Below, piece after piece: positions 62,385 to 64,000 of a stretch of DNA of 64,000 nucleotides (position 1 is its first letter; each line of letters opens with the position of its first letter). The stretch spans positions 1,922,001 to 1,986,000 of the forward strand of contig NZ_CP109009.1 in assembly GCF_036226685.1 (NCBI RefSeq), given 5' to 3'. Both the position numbers and the translations under genes were made by a program. Below the pieces are notes generated by a model that made no database searches, had not been told where the DNA came from, and saw only the letters and a list, made by a program, of their open reading frames with translations. The stretch is from Streptomyces sp. NBC_00690. GTDB taxonomy: Bacteria > Actinomycetota > Actinomycetes > Streptomycetales > Streptomycetaceae.

Positions 62385-63173
62385 GTGTCCAACTCCGACA
62401 TCTTTATCGGCGAGACGATCGGAACCGCGGTTCTGATCCTCCTCGGCGGTGGCGTGGTCGCCGCCGTCACCCTCAAGAATTCCAAGGCACGCGGAGCGGG
62501 CTGGCTGGCCATCACGTTCGGATGGGGCTTCGCCGTCCTCACGGCCGTCTATATGACGGGCGCTCTCTCCGGCGCGCACATCAACCCCGCCGTCACGCTC
62601 GGCATCGCCATCAAGGACGGGACCTGGTCGACCGTCCCCGTCTACTTCGCCGGCCAGATGCTGGGCGCGATGATCGGCGCCGCGCTGTTCGTGGTCGCCT
62701 ACTACGGCCAGTTCATGACGCATCTGACCGACCGGGCGATCATCGGCGACCCCGCCGACAAGCCCATCGAAGGCAGCCACAGCGGCGGCGGCAAGGCCGG
62801 CCCCATCCTCGGCATCTTCTCCACCGGCCCGGAGATCCGGGTGGTCTGGCAGAACCTGGCGACCGAGATCATCGGCACCACGGTCCTGGTGCTCGCCGTG
62901 CTCACCCAGGGCCTCAACGCCGATGGCGACGGGCTGGGCACGCTGGGCGCCCTCATCACCGCCCTCGTCGTCGTCGGCATCGGCCTCTCGCTCGGCGGAC
63001 CCACCGGGTACGCCATCAACCCGGCCCGTGACCTCGGCCCCCGTATCGTCCACGCCCTGCTGCCGCTGCCCAACAAGGGCGGCTCCGACTGGGGCTACGC
63101 CTGGATCCCCGTCGTCGGCCCGATGGCCGGCGGAGCACTCGCCGCGGGAATCTACAACCTCGCGTTCGCGTGA
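62385..63173 (+). CDS. glpF: Glycerol uptake facilitator GlpF (aquaglyceroporin)
   Basis: Protein of 262 residues with six transmembrane helices and the two half-helices of the MIP family: [12 protein letters not shown] and [11 protein letters not shown]. The Asp after the second NPAR is the marker of glycerol facilitators. Other MIP features include [21 protein letters not shown]. It carries glycerol passively into the cell for phosphorylation by GlpK. GTG 62385 has AAGGAG upstream. It lies between gylR and glpK in the gyl operon. Confidence 0.95.
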   Translation: MSNSDIFIGETIGTAVLILLGGGVVAAVTLKNSKARGAGWLAITFGWGFAVLTAVYMTGALSGAHINPAVTLGIAIKDGTWSTVPVYFAGQMLGAMIGAALFVVAYYGQFMTHLTDRAIIGDPADKPIEGSHSGGGKAGPILGIFSTGPEIRVVWQNLATEIIGTTVLVLAVLTQGLNADGDGLGTLGALITALVVVGIGLSLGGPTGYAINPARDLGPRIVHALLPLPNKGGSDWGYAWIPVVGPMAGGALAAGIYNLAFA

Positions 63174-63241
63174 CCGTGCGCCCGTACGCCGTACGGGTGG
63201 AGCCACAGCCGTCTCCCATCGACCACCAGCAGGAGCACCCC

Positions 63242-64000
63242 GTGACTGACGCACACACCACCGGCGCCGCCTCACATGGGCACGGCCCGTTCATCGCGGC
63301 CATCGACCAGGGCACCACATCCAGCCGTTGCATCGTCTTCGACAAGGACGGCCGGATCGTCTCCGTCGACCAGAAGGAACACGAGCAGATCTTCCCCAAG
63401 CCCGGCTGGGTGGAGCACAACGCCATCGAGATCTGGACCAATGTGCAAGAGGTCGTCGCGGGCGCCGTCGAGAAGGCGGGCATCACCTCCGCCGACGTCA
63501 AGGCGATCGGGATCACCAACCAGCGCGAGACGACCCTGCTGTGGGACAAGAACACCGGCGAACCCGTCCACAACGCCATCGTCTGGCAGGACACCCGCAC
63601 CGACGCCCTCTGTCGCGAACTGGGCCGCAACGTCGGCCAGGACCGGTTCCGCCGTGAGACCGGTCTGCCCCTCGCGAGCTACTTCGCCGGCCCCAAGGCC
63701 CGCTGGCTCCTCGACAACGTCGAAGGTCTGCGGGAGCGCGCCGAGCGGGGCGAGATCCTCTTCGGCACGATGGACTCGTGGGTCATCTGGAACCTGACCG
63801 GCGGGGTCGACGGCGGGGTGCACGTCACCGATGTCACCAACGCCTCGCGCACGCTGCTGATGAACCTCCACACCATGGCCTGGGACCCCAAGATCCTCAG
63901 CTCCATGCACGTACCGGCCGAGATCCTGCCCGAGATCCGCTCCTCCGCCGAGGTGTACGGCACCGCCAAGGGCGGGGTCCTCGACGGCATCCCGGTCGCC
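63242..64000 (+). CDS. glpK: Glycerol kinase, 5' part (runs off window)
   Basis: The first 253 codons of a protein that normally has about 505 to 515 residues. The FGGY kinase start is clear: [21 protein letters not shown] with the phosphate-binding DQGTTSSR. Then come [34 protein letters not shown] and [10 protein letters not shown], followed by [25 protein letters not shown] 63242 is preceded by AGGAG with six bases between. The reaction is glycerol plus ATP to glycerol 3-phosphate. It lies 68 bases after glpF. The remaining C-terminal half, including the rest of the ATP site, is beyond the window. Confidence 0.97.
   Translation, partial: MTDAHTTGAASHGHGPFIAAIDQGTTSSRCIVFDKDGRIVSVDQKEHEQIFPKPGWVEHNAIEIWTNVQEVVAGAVEKAGITSADVKAIGITNQRETTLLWDKNTGEPVHNAIVWQDTRTDALCRELGRNVGQDRFRRETGLPLASYFAGPKARWLLDNVEGLRERAERGEILFGTMDSWVIWNLTGGVDGGVHVTDVTNASRTLLMNLHTMAWDPKILSSMHVPAEILPEIRSSAEVYGTAKGGVLDGIPVA

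Overview
The window reads as chromosomal DNA of a Streptomyces or very close relative. It is strongly GC-rich with G/C at third codon positions, many genes start at GTG, and operons are compact with ATGA overlaps. It carries a complete Pup-proteasome locus and the GylR/glpF/glpK glycerol locus. From memory, the gene order follows the S. coelicolor SCO1600-SCO1660 region (infC; glnA4 = SCO1613; pafA = SCO1640; prcA/prcB = SCO1643/1644; pup = SCO1646; dop = SCO1647; arc = SCO1648; gylR/glpF/glpK = SCO1658-1660). It therefore looks like conserved core chromosome rather than a mobile island. I see no insertion sequence, integrase, CRISPR array, rRNA or tRNA.

Layout. 1-5.8 kb: the 5' end and leader of infC (minus strand, apparent AUC start), a DUF1844 protein, an SseB-family protein, a class A beta-lactamase-like serine hydrolase, and a translationally coupled pair made of a mycosin-like subtilase and a large disordered, Cys-rich, single-pass membrane protein. 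6-13.2 kb: a PLP aldolase/racemase-fold enzyme, then a gamma-glutamylation catabolic cluster (SDR, aldehyde dehydrogenase, GlnA4-type glutamine synthetase-like ligase, FadR/GntR regulator, class I gamma-glutamyl hydrolase). 13-19.7 kb: a LysR/TDT-transporter pair, a helical-backbone metal-receptor protein with a cupin-XRE regulator, and a glycine-betaine/proline-type ABC transporter whose permease and binding protein are fused. 20-28.7 kb: a 5'-3' exonuclease, an iron-box-controlled siderophore-interacting protein, then a MerR regulator, two membrane proteins, an ECF sigma/anti-sigma pair, a photolyase and an ADP-ribosylglycohydrolase.

28.8-37.1 kb: an Mtr4/Ski2-like helicase, a diacylglycerol-kinase-family lipid kinase, tatC and tatA, two small proteins, and the WYL regulators PafC and PafB. 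37.2-48.9 kb: two FKBP isomerases, Pup ligase PafA, an MFS transporter with a divergent LacI regulator, proteasome subunits PrcA and PrcB, a frameshifted endonuclease VII remnant, Pup, depupylase Dop and the ARC/Mpa ATPase. Together these form the complete pupylation and degradation pathway plus the PafBC DNA-damage regulators. 49.2-57.2 kb: a ferredoxin, a secreted or anchored protein, tRNA m1A58 methyltransferase TrmI, a site-2 protease, a RecB-like nuclease with a probable Fe-S cluster, an orphan response regulator, a peptide-binding lipoprotein and a HAD phosphatase. 57.4-64 kb: cobalamin-dependent methionine synthase MetH, then gylR, glpF and the first part of glpK, which runs off the window.

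The most interesting items, in my reading, are: (i) the AUC start and attenuator-like leader of infC; (ii) a degenerate endonuclease VII gene between prcB and pup, readable only by joining two frames; (iii) the mycosin-like protease coupled to a membrane protein with twelve clustered cysteines; (iv) a putative stress cluster of ECF sigma, anti-sigma, photolyase and ABA4-like protein with a candidate SigK-type autopromoter and a perfect upstream palindrome; and (v) several well-formed operators (iron box, LacI site, GylR sites, MerR region). Function calls rest on motif reading only. No database search was run.
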